Notes under the pieces: model-generated
Database searches by the model: none
What the model saw: only the letters and a program-made list of their open reading frames with translations
What the model was told of the DNA's origin: nothing
Origin: Cloacibacterium caeni_C
GTDB lineage: Bacteria > Bacteroidota > Bacteroidia > Flavobacteriales > Weeksellaceae
Length of the DNA stretch: 64,000 nt
Direction of reading: 5' to 3'
Assembly (NCBI GenBank): GCA_002422665.1
Contig: DITA01000059.1
Coordinates: 6,175-70,174, forward strand
Translations under genes and position numbers: made by a program
Shown here: positions 25,132 through 32,138 of the stretch, piece by piece
Layout: each line of letters begins with the position of its first letter
Numbering within the stretch: the stretch's first letter is position 1

Positions 25132-25296
25132 TCTCGCAGATTGAGCCGATTTTGCAGGTTTAATCTGCGGTTTCTGCTAAATCTGCGAGAAATTAATTTT
25201 TTGCAAAGATAAGATTAAATATAGTTTTTCAAAAAATCTCAGATTTTTTATTATGACATAAAATCTCTCGCAGATGGAGCCGATTTTGCTGATAAT
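25132..25296. repeat. two 9-bp satellite elements (TCTCGCAGAT type)
   Basis: At 25132-25190 the arms TCTCGCAGATT and AATCTGCGAGA are exact reverse complements, and the interior continues in 9-bp steps (GCAGATTGA, GCCGATTTT, GCAGGTTTA). At 25264-25296 there is a half-element: CTCTCGCAGATGGAGCCGAT continuing to TTTGCTGATAAT. Both lie in the 222-base gap upstream of cca, which otherwise holds nothing recognisable. Confidence 0.85.
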
Positions 25297-25339
25297 GAAG
25301 CGTAAATTTTGAAAAAATGATTTAAACAAAAAAGATTTT

Positions 25340-25876
25340 TTATTCTATTTTTTTGAATTTATAAGTGAAATTTTCTTTTGGTAATGAAATTGGAATAAAT
25401 AAAATTGCAGATTCATCATATTCACATCCATTTATGATGAGTTCATTATTTTTTGTTATTCCCAATTCAATTTTTTTTACTTGAAAACCACCTATAAAAT
25501 AAGGAATTCCTGAAGTTTGGGATTCATTTTCTAATTTTATAAAGCCATTGTTGTTAACAAAATATTTTCTTGAAATTTTGATTTCTGAACCGTTTTTTTT
25601 GAAAATAAAATTCAAATACTTATCATTTACTATTTTGATTTCAAATGAATTTATTGCTTCAGTAGATTTATTATTTTCTTTGTTAAAAATATTTAAAATA
25701 ATATATGCAGAATTGTAATTTCTTTTTTCAGAATTTAAAGGAAAAACTTCGTAATTGCCTTCAATTATTTTAGCATTTGTAATTTTTAAATTGTCTTTGA
25801 ATCTATATGCTTCTATACTTCCGCAACTAATAAATAATGATAATATTAATAAAAGAATTATTTTTTTCATAATCAA
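25340..25876 (-). CDS. hypothetical lipoprotein, 178 aa
   Basis: I do not recognise the mature domain. The N-terminus is a lipoprotein signal, hydrophobic LLLILSLFISC with Cys19 as the likely lipidated residue, so the protein should sit on a membrane facing the periplasm or the cell surface. The start could equally be the second ATG two codons later (25870). The rest alternates hydrophobic and polar residues as in a beta-sandwich and ends in FTYKFKKIE. It starts 9 bases after the tsaC stop on the same strand, so the two are probably co-transcribed, though a functional link is not evident. Confidence 0.75.
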   Translation of the reverse strand: MIMKKIILLLILSLFISCGSIEAYRFKDNLKITNAKIIEGNYEVFPLNSEKRNYNSAYIILNIFNKENNKSTEAINSFEIKIVNDKYLNFIFKKNGSEIKISRKYFVNNNGFIKLENESQTSGIPYFIGGFQVKKIELGITKNNELIINGCEYDESAILFIPISLPKENFTYKFKKIE

Positions 25877-25885
25877 AAATTTTAA

Positions 25886-26434
25886 TTACTCTCTCAAAAC
25901 TTTCACTCTTCCATCGCTCCAAATTTTAATGACAGAAGAACCAGAATATTTGGAAACGCTTTCTCTGTTTTCTTCTACTGCATAATCTACCGCATCAATC
26001 AGTTCTTGCGAGATGTCAGAGAATTTCAATGGTGATTTGTCTCCGCTAAAATTGGCAGAAGTAGAAACCAAAGGTTTATTGAGTTTAGAAATCAATTTTT
26101 TGCAAAAATCATCTTTTACCAATCTAATGCCGATGCTTCCATCTTCAGCTAAAATTTCTTTGGGTAGATTTTTAGGATTTTCATAAACAATGGTAACTGG
26201 TTTTTCAGATAAATCAATAATTTGCCAAGCCATTTCTGGAACGTCTACCAAATCTTGTAATCGGCGTTCGTTTTCTACCAAAATAATCATCGATTTGGTT
26301 TTCTCACGCTTTTTGATTTCAAAAATTTTGTTGATGGCATCTACATTGGTTGCGTCACAACCGATTCCCCAAATCGTATCAGTAGGATAGAGGATTACGC
26401 CTCCGTTTTTTAATATTTCTAGTGCTTTTTCCAT
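25886..26434 (-). CDS. tsaC: L-threonylcarbamoyladenylate synthase (Sua5/YrdC family)
   Basis: The enzyme makes threonylcarbamoyl-AMP from threonine, bicarbonate and ATP, the first step of the t6A modification of tRNAs that read ANN codons. The 182-residue protein is a single YrdC domain. It has the N-terminal LKNGGVILYPTDTIWGIGCD near residues 8-27, the KKREKTKSMIILV basic segment near 41-53, GSIGIRLVKDDF near 119-130, and PLVSTSANFSG near 140-150. It lacks the C-terminal domain of full-length Sua5, so it is the short TsaC form. Confidence 0.93.
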   Translation of the reverse strand: MEKALEILKNGGVILYPTDTIWGIGCDATNVDAINKIFEIKKREKTKSMIILVENERRLQDLVDVPEMAWQIIDLSEKPVTIVYENPKNLPKEILAEDGSIGIRLVKDDFCKKLISKLNKPLVSTSANFSGDKSPLKFSDISQELIDAVDYAVEENRESVSKYSGSSVIKIWSDGRVKVLRE

Positions 26435-26448
26435 TTTTTTAATTTTTA

Positions 26449-26520
26449 TTTTCTACAGATTTCACGGATTATACAGATTTAAATTCTTTTGTGAATATCT
26501 GTGTAATCTGTGGGAGAAAA
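26449..26520. repeat. 72-bp imperfect palindrome of 9-bp CAGATT units
   Basis: The left side reads TTTTCTACAGATTTCACGGA and continues ATTATACAGATTTAAA; the right side is its degenerate reverse complement, ending ATCTGTGTAATCTGTGGGAG. The unit CAGATTNNN repeats with a 9-bp period. It separates two genes on the same strand and ends at the stop of the upstream gene. Confidence 0.8.
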
Positions 26521-26521
26521 T

Positions 26522-27028
26522 TTATTTCAAATTCGGTAAATACCTCTCCTCAACTATTTTTAAATGATGGAAATTATGTCCCACAATTAATCTTCCGATG
26601 GTTTCTACAGAAATTTCGTTTCCGTTGGCTTTTCCCGTGTTGTCAAGTGCTGTATTTTGTAAATTTTCGAAGAAAATGATAGATGTTTGTCTCACAATTC
26701 TGAATTCTTCTAACAAACTTACCAAAGTTCTGTCGTTGGCAAAAGAATTTGCAGCAAATAAATCTTCATCAAAACCAGATAATTCGGTTTGGTCTTTTCT
26801 GGCAAAACGAAGCGCTCTGTATTGGAAAATTTTTTCGGTGTCTATTAAATGAAGAAGTAATTCCTTGAGCGTCCATTTTCCTTCCGCGTAAGCAAAAAGT
26901 GATTTTTCATTGTCTAAACCAGAAAAAATCTGAATGGTTTCTGCTCCAGAATTGATCATTTCTTCCAACCAATTATCAGATGGAATTAGGTCTAAATATC
27001 TTTGAATATATTTTTGAAATTCAGTCAT
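26522..27028 (-). CDS. DinB superfamily protein
   Basis: The 168-residue protein matches the DinB/YfiT four-helix metal-dependent hydrolase-like fold. The family metal ligands are suggested by three histidines: one in LKELLLHLIDTEKIFQYRA near residue 61, and two in IVGHNFHHLKIVEERY near 149-164. The FARKDQTELSGFDED segment after the first histidine is also typical. Some family members use bacillithiol or mycothiol as cofactor; most have no known substrate. A 7-bp satellite ends 7 bases upstream of the start codon, leaving little room for a conventional ribosome-binding site. Confidence 0.85.
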   Translation of the reverse strand: MTEFQKYIQRYLDLIPSDNWLEEMINSGAETIQIFSGLDNEKSLFAYAEGKWTLKELLLHLIDTEKIFQYRALRFARKDQTELSGFDEDLFAANSFANDRTLVSLLEEFRIVRQTSIIFFENLQNTALDNTGKANGNEISVETIGRLIVGHNFHHLKIVEERYLPNLK

Positions 27029-27035
27029 AATATTT

Positions 27036-27063
27036 GAGATTCGAGATTTGAGATTCGAGATTT
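27036..27063. repeat. 7-bp satellite (GAGATTC/GAGATTT)
   Basis: Two exact copies of the 14-mer GAGATTCGAGATTT stand head to tail, that is four heptamers alternating GAGATTC and GAGATTT. The array lies just upstream of the start codon of the DinB gene on the minus strand. Confidence 0.85.
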
Positions 27064-27100
27064 TTAATTAAACATTCAAAACATTTTCAATTCTCCATTT

Positions 27101-27550
27101 TCAATTAATTAAATTAGTCCATTCATAAAAATTGGCGTGAGTATATTGCTCAAAACCACAACTTGGATAAAGTTGGTTGCCAATTTCGTTGGTTTTATCG
27201 GTTTCTAGAAGAATTCCGCAAGCTTTTGTTTCTATACAAAGTTCTTTTGCGCTTTCAATCAAAGCTTTAGAATGACCTTTTCCTCTGTGATTTTCATTGA
27301 CGAATAAATCATTTAAAAGCCAATATCTTTTCATTCTTGTAGAAGAAAACAATGGATATAATTGAGTAAAACCCGTCAAAATTCCGTTTTCTTCTGCTAC
27401 GAAAATTTCAGAATCTTGGTTTTTTAATCTTTCTTTTAGAAAATTTCCAGCACCTTCAATATCACTTTCCTTATGATAAAAACTTCTGTATTGGTCAAAT
27501 AAATTTGACAGCTGAGGTAAATCTTCTAAAGTGGCTTTTCTCGTCAACAT
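27101..27550 (-). CDS. GNAT family N-acetyltransferase
   Basis: The 149-residue protein is a single GCN5-related acetyltransferase domain. The acetyl-CoA-binding motif A is visible as LNDLFVNENHRGKGHSKALI, with the R-G-K-G-x-S pyrophosphate loop near residues 89-94. The C-terminal NQLYPSCGFEQYTHANFYEW is the usual end of the fold. The acceptor is unknown. It starts 7 bases before the stop of the upstream trans-sulfuration gene region on the same strand, so they may form an operon. Confidence 0.88.
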   Translation of the reverse strand: MLTRKATLEDLPQLSNLFDQYRSFYHKESDIEGAGNFLKERLKNQDSEIFVAEENGILTGFTQLYPLFSSTRMKRYWLLNDLFVNENHRGKGHSKALIESAKELCIETKACGILLETDKTNEIGNQLYPSCGFEQYTHANFYEWTNLIN

Positions 27551-27556
27551 TGATTT

Positions 27557-28696
27557 TTAATTAAAAGCTTGTTCTATGTCTGCAATTAAATCTTCTACAT
27601 CTTCAATTCCGCAACTTAAACGAACCAAATCATCGGTAATGCCCAATTCTGCACGTTTTTCTGCAGGAATGGAAGCGTGAGTCATGAGTGCAGGATGATT
27701 TGCCAAAGATTCTACACCGCCCAAACTTTCGGCTAACGTAAAGACTTTCAATTTTTCTAAAAATTTGATAGAATCCTCTTTTTTACCTGATTTGAAAGTG
27801 AAAGAAATCATTCCGCCGAAAGTTTTCATCTGTTTTTTCGCCAATTCTAACTGAGGATTGCTCGCTAAATTTGGATAAAAAACTTGATCTACTTTTGGAT
27901 GATTTTGTAAATATTCTGCAATTTTTTGTCCGTTTTCAGAATGTCTTTGAACTCTTAAAGCCAAAGTTTTAATGCCTCTCAAAACCAAATAAGAGTCGTG
28001 AGGTCCTAAAATTCCGCCACTTGCAAATTGGATGAAGTGTAATTTTTCTCCTAATTCTGGAGTTTTTGCAATTAAAGCTCCTGCAATAACATCAGAATGT
28101 CCACCCAAATATTTGGTAGCAGAGTGCATCACAATATCTGCACCTAAATCTAAAGGCGTCTGAATGTAAGGTGTTGCAAAAGTATTATCCACCGCTAAAA
28201 GAATGTCTTTTCCTTTGATGAGTTCTGCAACTTTTTGAATGTCAACTAATTTCATTAAAGGATTGGTTGGAGTTTCCAGCCAAACCAATTTGGTTTTTTC
28301 GTTAATCAGCGGAAGAATATTTTCTGGATTTTCTAAGTTTACAAAGTGAAATTTGAGTTGATATTTCTCAAAAAGTCTGGTAAACATTCTGTAGCTTCCT
28401 CCGTATAAATCGTCTACAGCGATGATTTCGTCTCCTGGATTTAATAATTTCAAAACGCAATCTATTGCTGCTAAACCAGAACCAAAAGCCAAACCTCTAG
28501 CTCCGTTTTCTATAGATGCTAAAGCGTCTTCTAACGCTTGTCTAGTAGGATTTGCCGCTCTAGAATATTCGTAACCTGAATGTTCTCCTGGAGATTTTTG
28601 TGCAAAGGTAGAAGTAAGAAATACAGGAACATTTACAGAACCTGTTACTTTTTCGTGGCTTTGATTGCCGTGTATTACTTTAGTATTGAATTTCAT
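27557..28696 (-). CDS. cystathionine gamma-synthase/lyase family PLP enzyme
   Basis: This is a fold-type I PLP enzyme of the trans-sulfuration family (379 aa from the ATG at 28696; an upstream in-frame ATG at 28738 lies within repeat DNA and is unlikely). Family marks are NTKVIHGNQ at the start, YEYSRAANPTRQALE near residue 40, FGSGLAAIDCVL near 69-80, and the PLP lysine in MHSATKYLGGHSDVIAG near 187-203. SLGGVESLANHPALMTH near 325-341 is typical of MetB/cystathionine gamma-lyases. Synthase and lyase forms cannot be separated reliably by eye; with cysE and cysK nearby in the genome, either direction of cysteine-methionine exchange is plausible. Confidence 0.88.
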   Translation of the reverse strand: MKFNTKVIHGNQSHEKVTGSVNVPVFLTSTFAQKSPGEHSGYEYSRAANPTRQALEDALASIENGARGLAFGSGLAAIDCVLKLLNPGDEIIAVDDLYGGSYRMFTRLFEKYQLKFHFVNLENPENILPLINEKTKLVWLETPTNPLMKLVDIQKVAELIKGKDILLAVDNTFATPYIQTPLDLGADIVMHSATKYLGGHSDVIAGALIAKTPELGEKLHFIQFASGGILGPHDSYLVLRGIKTLALRVQRHSENGQKIAEYLQNHPKVDQVFYPNLASNPQLELAKKQMKTFGGMISFTFKSGKKEDSIKFLEKLKVFTLAESLGGVESLANHPALMTHASIPAEKRAELGITDDLVRLSCGIEDVEDLIADIEQAFN

Positions 28697-28791
28697 ATTT
28701 TTGCTTTCTGCTTTCAGCAATTTGCTTTCGGCGAACAAAATGCTGCGTTTTTTTAAATTTTGCTGATTGCCGACTGCCGAAAGCCGACTGC
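28697..28791. repeat. 7-bp satellites flanking a gene start (GCYGANT and GCTGAAA types)
   Basis: On the plus strand 28762-28791 reads GCTGATT, GCCGACT, GCCGAAA, GCCGACT, GC. Nearer the start codon, 28701-28731 read on the minus strand shows a second heptad family, CGAAAGC, AAATTGC, TGAAAGC, AGAAAGC. Together they fill most of the gap between gldC and the trans-sulfuration gene. Confidence 0.8.
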
Positions 28792-28795
28792 AATT

Positions 28796-29119
28796 TTATT
28801 TTATCTTACTCATAAAAGCGAAATCTTCCGCAAATTCTTGAATTTTTTCGGCTACATCATCTTCGCCAGTTGCTCTTTGATAAGTATGACCAAGAGAAAC
28901 AAAAATCTGATGAAGGAACATTTTCATTTGATCTACAGGCATATCTTTAGTCCATAAATCGATGCGTAATGCTTCCATAGCTTTATCGTCCCAAACTGAA
29001 ATCATGGTGGCTTTGGTTTCTTGATTTTCAACACCACCATCTTGAGCATTCCAAGTTATTTTTTCTGGAACGTGATTTTCGTCTAATTCTACGTTAATTG
29101 TTATCTGTGTTTGTCTCAT
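28796..29119 (-). CDS. gldC: gliding motility protein GldC
   Basis: The product (107 aa from the ATG at 29119; the frame extends upstream through repeats to 29182) matches GldC. This small protein improves gliding and is encoded beside GldB in flavobacteria. Characteristic segments are QITINVELDENHVPEKITW at the N-terminus, ALRIDLWTKDMPVDQMKMF in the middle, and FAEDFAFMSKIK at the C-terminus. It has no signal peptide and is probably cytoplasmic. gldB lies just upstream on the same strand, the conserved order. Confidence 0.92.
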   Translation of the reverse strand: MRQTQITINVELDENHVPEKITWNAQDGGVENQETKATMISVWDDKAMEALRIDLWTKDMPVDQMKMFLHQIFVSLGHTYQRATGEDDVAEKIQEFAEDFAFMSKIK

Positions 29120-29125
29120 TTTTTG

Positions 29126-29153
29126 GAGTTTCGAGTTCCGAGTTTCGAGTTCC
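29126..29153. repeat. 7-bp satellite (GAGTTTC/GAGTTCC)
   Basis: Two exact copies of the 14-mer GAGTTTCGAGTTCC, four heptamers in all, end 6 bases upstream of the gldC start codon on the minus strand. They sit within the 69-base gldB-gldC gap. Confidence 0.85.
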
Positions 29154-29188
29154 GAGTTTACCTCGTAACACGCATCTCGCATCTCTTT

Positions 29189-30169
29189 TTAATTTTTAGG
29201 TTTATAATTACTGTTGTTAAATATTTCTGTTGCGGGTAAATGCAAGAATTTTTGCAAAGTCACCTCAGGATTTTTTTCTAAATATTGTCTGCAAATCTGC
29301 CAACCGATAAAAGCGCCCACTCTTGGTGAAGATTTTGGGTCTATTTCGGTGTAGAATTTAGAAAAAGGAGCTTTTGCTAAAAATCTTTCGTCTAATCTAT
29401 TGTCATCGCTAAAAAGCAGATCGTTTTCTACAAAATAATTCCAAATATTTTCTTCATTAGAAATCGCCCAAGATTGTTGGTCTTTAGAATAATGCATTTT
29501 GAATTGATCCATCGTTTCAGGAAGAAAAGCGTCTTGGAGAATCATTAACTTTCCAAAATTTACGATTTTATCCAAAAATTTATTATGGTCTGGAGTTGCA
29601 GGAACATAATCTGCAGCAATAGTTTCTGCTACTTTTGGCAAAACATTTTGAGGCGTCATTTCTTTTCTCATGTAAACATCTATCCCTTCATAAAACTCTG
29701 ATTTTTCGCCTAAAAATGCAGATAAATCTATGAACAGTACACCTTCATTTGGAACATACAAAATCGGTTCTTCATACAATTCTGTAGCCGAAGAAAAAAC
29801 GTAAACTTGTGGGTTTTGAAATTCAGGGAAATAGTATTTTATGTGTGCAAAAAGTGTAGCCAATTGTTTTTCTAAATTCGCCAGATTATTTTTATTTAAG
29901 GCGTCTTTATAGACTCTTTTTTCGATGGCATCTGCACGTTTTTTCTCGTAAGTAGCATCTGGAACTTGTGGCGCCAAGAAAAAACCAAAATCTTTCTTGA
30001 AATTCTGAAACGGAATTTTATCATTATAAAAAGCTGCAGAAATATCAGTAATTTTTACAGGTTCAGTATTTTTGATTTCTACATTCCAACGGTTTTCTCC
30101 CTCTTTATTACAAGAAAAAAGAAGTAGGGAAAAACTGAAAAGAAGAGTGTATACAATATATTTTTTCAT
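29189..30169 (-). CDS. gldB: gliding motility lipoprotein GldB
   Basis: GldB is a lipoprotein essential for gliding in Flavobacterium johnsoniae. The 326-residue product has a lipoprotein signal ending LLLFSC (Cys20). A mature domain follows with ISAAFYNDKIPFQNFKKDFG near residues 44-63, FAHIKYYFPEFQNPQVYVFS near 108-127, and PRVGAFIGWQICRQYLEKNP near 280-299. It is transcribed towards gldC and divergently from nadE. Its presence and the T9SS cargo genes elsewhere in the window agree with a gliding or T9SS-bearing flavobacterium, although gldB also occurs in relatives that do not visibly glide. Confidence 0.93.
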   Translation of the reverse strand: MKKYIVYTLLFSFSLLLFSCNKEGENRWNVEIKNTEPVKITDISAAFYNDKIPFQNFKKDFGFFLAPQVPDATYEKKRADAIEKRVYKDALNKNNLANLEKQLATLFAHIKYYFPEFQNPQVYVFSSATELYEEPILYVPNEGVLFIDLSAFLGEKSEFYEGIDVYMRKEMTPQNVLPKVAETIAADYVPATPDHNKFLDKIVNFGKLMILQDAFLPETMDQFKMHYSKDQQSWAISNEENIWNYFVENDLLFSDDNRLDERFLAKAPFSKFYTEIDPKSSPRVGAFIGWQICRQYLEKNPEVTLQKFLHLPATEIFNNSNYKPKN

Positions 30170-30258
30170 GGGTTAAAACATTTGACCAAACTAATCTGTG
30201 AGTTCGGCAAAAATTTAATTATTTTTACAAAAAATTAGTTTCGCAAAAATACAATAAA

Positions 30259-31050
30259 ATGCAATCAGAAAAAATAATTGAAAGAATAGTTTCTTGGCTG
30301 AAAGATTATGCCGAAAAAGCAGGTGTAAAAGGTTATGTAATTGGAGTTTCTGGTGGAGTAGATTCTGGTGTAGTTTCTACACTTTGTGCCATGACTGGAT
30401 TGAAAGTTTTGGCTCTAGAAATGCCAATTCGTCAACAAAAAGATCAAGCTTCTCGAGCTTTAGAGCATATAGATTTTCTAAAAAACAAATTTCCAAATGT
30501 GGAAGGGTTTTCGGTAGACTTAAATGAACCTTTCGAAGCGTTATACAATACTTTTGATGTAAAAGATGACGAATTTCCTGCGGAGAAATTGGCTTTTGCC
30601 AATACCAGAAGTAGATTGAGAATGCTCACTTTGTATTATTACGGACAAATCAATGGACTTCTCGTTTGTGGAACTGGGAATAAAGTGGAAGATTTCGGGA
30701 TTGGGTTTTACACGAAATACGGAGATGGTGGAGTAGATGTTTCGCCGATTGCAGATTTGTACAAAACCGAAGTCTATGCTTTGGCAAGAGCTTTAGATTT
30801 ACCAGAATCCATCAAAAATGCGATTCCGACAGATGGACTTTGGGATGTAGACAGAACAGATGAACAACAAATTGGTGCAACCTATCCTGAATTGGAAAAA
30901 ATACAAAAAGAATGGGGAACTAAAACCGAGACTGATTATTCTGGAAGAGATTTAGAAGTTTACCGAATTTTCAGCAGAATGCACAAAGCTGCGCAACATA
31001 AAATCAACCCAATTCCTGTGTGTGATATTCCGGAAGAGTGGAGAGATTGA
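30259..31050 (+). CDS. nadE: NH3-dependent NAD+ synthetase
   Basis: The enzyme amidates nicotinic acid adenine dinucleotide to NAD in the last step of NAD synthesis. The 263-residue protein is the short form without a glutaminase domain, so it uses free ammonia. The ATP pyrophosphatase loop SGGVDSG stands at residues 31-37, LLVCGTGNKVEDFGIGFYTK near 134-153, and the substrate-binding KYGDGGVDVSPIADLYKTEV near 153-172. It is divergent from gldB with a 90-base gap. The barnase-like gene starts 37 bases downstream. Confidence 0.95.
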   Translation: MQSEKIIERIVSWLKDYAEKAGVKGYVIGVSGGVDSGVVSTLCAMTGLKVLALEMPIRQQKDQASRALEHIDFLKNKFPNVEGFSVDLNEPFEALYNTFDVKDDEFPAEKLAFANTRSRLRMLTLYYYGQINGLLVCGTGNKVEDFGIGFYTKYGDGGVDVSPIADLYKTEVYALARALDLPESIKNAIPTDGLWDVDRTDEQQIGATYPELEKIQKEWGTKTETDYSGRDLEVYRIFSRMHKAAQHKINPIPVCDIPEEWRD

Positions 31051-31087
31051 GTTAGAGTGGGAGCTTTGGAAACTTAAAACAAAATTT

Positions 31088-31669
31088 ATGGAAAAAAATA
31101 AAAATTTAATCTATATAGTCCTTGCTTTTGTTGCAGGATTATTATTGATGTATTTTTTCAATAACTACAAAATTGAGAAGAAAAACAATACAGAAAATTC
31201 AGAAATTTCTTATCAAAAATCTGACAATCAGAATCAAGACAATTCTTATTCTTACGAGAAAAAGTCCAAGAAAAATCAAGACAATTTTGAGGAAAGAAAG
31301 TCTGATTTTTCTGATGATAATAATACTTCAAACAATAATATTGATGAACTTACCAATGATGAATTGGTAGTGAAATATCTAAAAGAACACGGCGAATTAC
31401 CCGATTATTATATCACAAAATCCGAAGCAAAATCTTTGGGTTGGGTTCCGAGTAAAGGAAATCTTTGCGAAGTTGCTCCCGGAAAAGCTATTGGTGGTGA
31501 TATCTGGACAAACCGACAAAAATCGCTCCCAACAAAATCTGGTCGAAAATATTACGAAGCAGACCTTAATTACAATTGTGGGAATAGAAATGCAGATAGA
31601 GTTGTTTTTTCTAATGATGGTTTGGTTTTCGTAACGTTTGATCATTACAGAAGTTTCGAGGAAAAATAA
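31088..31669 (+). CDS. membrane-anchored barnase-type ribonuclease
   Basis: This is a guanyl-preferring ribonuclease of the barnase (N1/T1) family with an unusual front end. From the ATG at 31088 (193 aa) it has one membrane segment (residues about 7-25, IYIVLAFVAGLLLMYFF). A 60-residue linker very rich in Asn, Ser, Lys and Asp follows, then a full barnase domain from about residue 86. Every key barnase residue is present at a constant offset of 84: Lys111 (K27), Asp138 (D54), Glu157 (E73), Arg167 (R83), Arg171 (R87) and His186 (H102). The catalytic domain should therefore be active. The barstar gene follows directly. The frame also opens at 31022 within nadE, but 31088 gives a sensible N-terminus. 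Confidence 0.93.
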   Translation: MEKNKNLIYIVLAFVAGLLLMYFFNNYKIEKKNNTENSEISYQKSDNQNQDNSYSYEKKSKKNQDNFEERKSDFSDDNNTSNNNIDELTNDELVVKYLKEHGELPDYYITKSEAKSLGWVPSKGNLCEVAPGKAIGGDIWTNRQKSLPTKSGRKYYEADLNYNCGNRNADRVVFSNDGLVFVTFDHYRSFEEK

Positions 31670-31673
31670 ATTT

Positions 31674-31701
31674 GCTGGAAGTTGGATGTTGGAAGCGAGA
31701 T
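31674..31701. repeat. 7-bp satellite (GTTGGAT type)
   Basis: Four heptamers, GCTGGAA, GTTGGAT, GTTGGAA and GCGAGAT, begin 5 bases after the ribonuclease stop and lie in the 63-base gap before the barstar gene. Confidence 0.8.
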
Positions 31702-31732
31702 GTTTACTAACTTTGAAACTTGAAATAAAATT

Positions 31733-32017
31733 ATGGAAGTATATATAGATTTTTTAGAAATTGGAGATTACGAGGATTTTTATGCTCAACTGAAAGAAAA
31801 ATTGACTTTACCAGAGCATTTCGGGGATAATCTTGATGCGCTTTTTGATGTGATTACAGGCGAATTAGAAATGCCTCTACATCTAGAATTTGTAAATATG
31901 AGTGTAGAGCAATTAGAAATTTTCGAAGATTTACTCACTACTTTAGAAGATGCAGAAGATGAGGTAGAAGATTTTACTTTTGCCTATTATCTAGAGCAAT
32001 ATGAAGACGAGGAATAA
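31733..32017 (+). CDS. barstar-family ribonuclease inhibitor
   Basis: The 94-residue, strongly acidic protein matches barstar, the tight inhibitor of barnase. The binding helix aligns without gaps to barstar numbering: NLDALFD occupies residues 33-39, so Asp35 and Asp39, which block the barnase active site, are both present. LTLPEHFG precedes it as in barstar (ALPEYYG). It should stay in the cytoplasm, where it protects the cell from the ribonuclease made from the gene just upstream. The acidic C-terminal tail (YLEQYEDEE) is longer than usual. Confidence 0.92.
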   Translation: MEVYIDFLEIGDYEDFYAQLKEKLTLPEHFGDNLDALFDVITGELEMPLHLEFVNMSVEQLEIFEDLLTTLEDAEDEVEDFTFAYYLEQYEDEE

Positions 32018-32021
32018 TTTT

Positions 32022-32056
32022 GATTTACGAATTACGATTTTAGATTTACGATTTAA
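32022..32056. repeat. 7-bp satellite (GATTTAC type)
   Basis: Five heptamers are in register: GATTTAC, GAATTAC, GATTTTA, GATTTAC and GATTTAA. The array begins 4 bases after the barstar stop codon and precedes the shared terminator. Confidence 0.85.
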
Positions 32057-32070
32057 AAATTTAGATAAAA

Positions 32071-32100
32071 ACCGCGCCCCGAAATTCTTCGGGGCGCGGT
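32071..32100. terminator. strong bidirectional terminator
   Basis: A perfect 13-bp GC-rich stem, ACCGCGCCCCGAA / TTCGGGGCGCGGT, with loop ATTC lies between the convergent barstar gene and the lipoprotein gene. An A-run stands before it and T-rich sequence after it, so it can serve both strands. Confidence 0.9.
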
Positions 32101-32138
32101 TATTTGTTAATTAATTTGATATGAGATTGATTGCTAAA

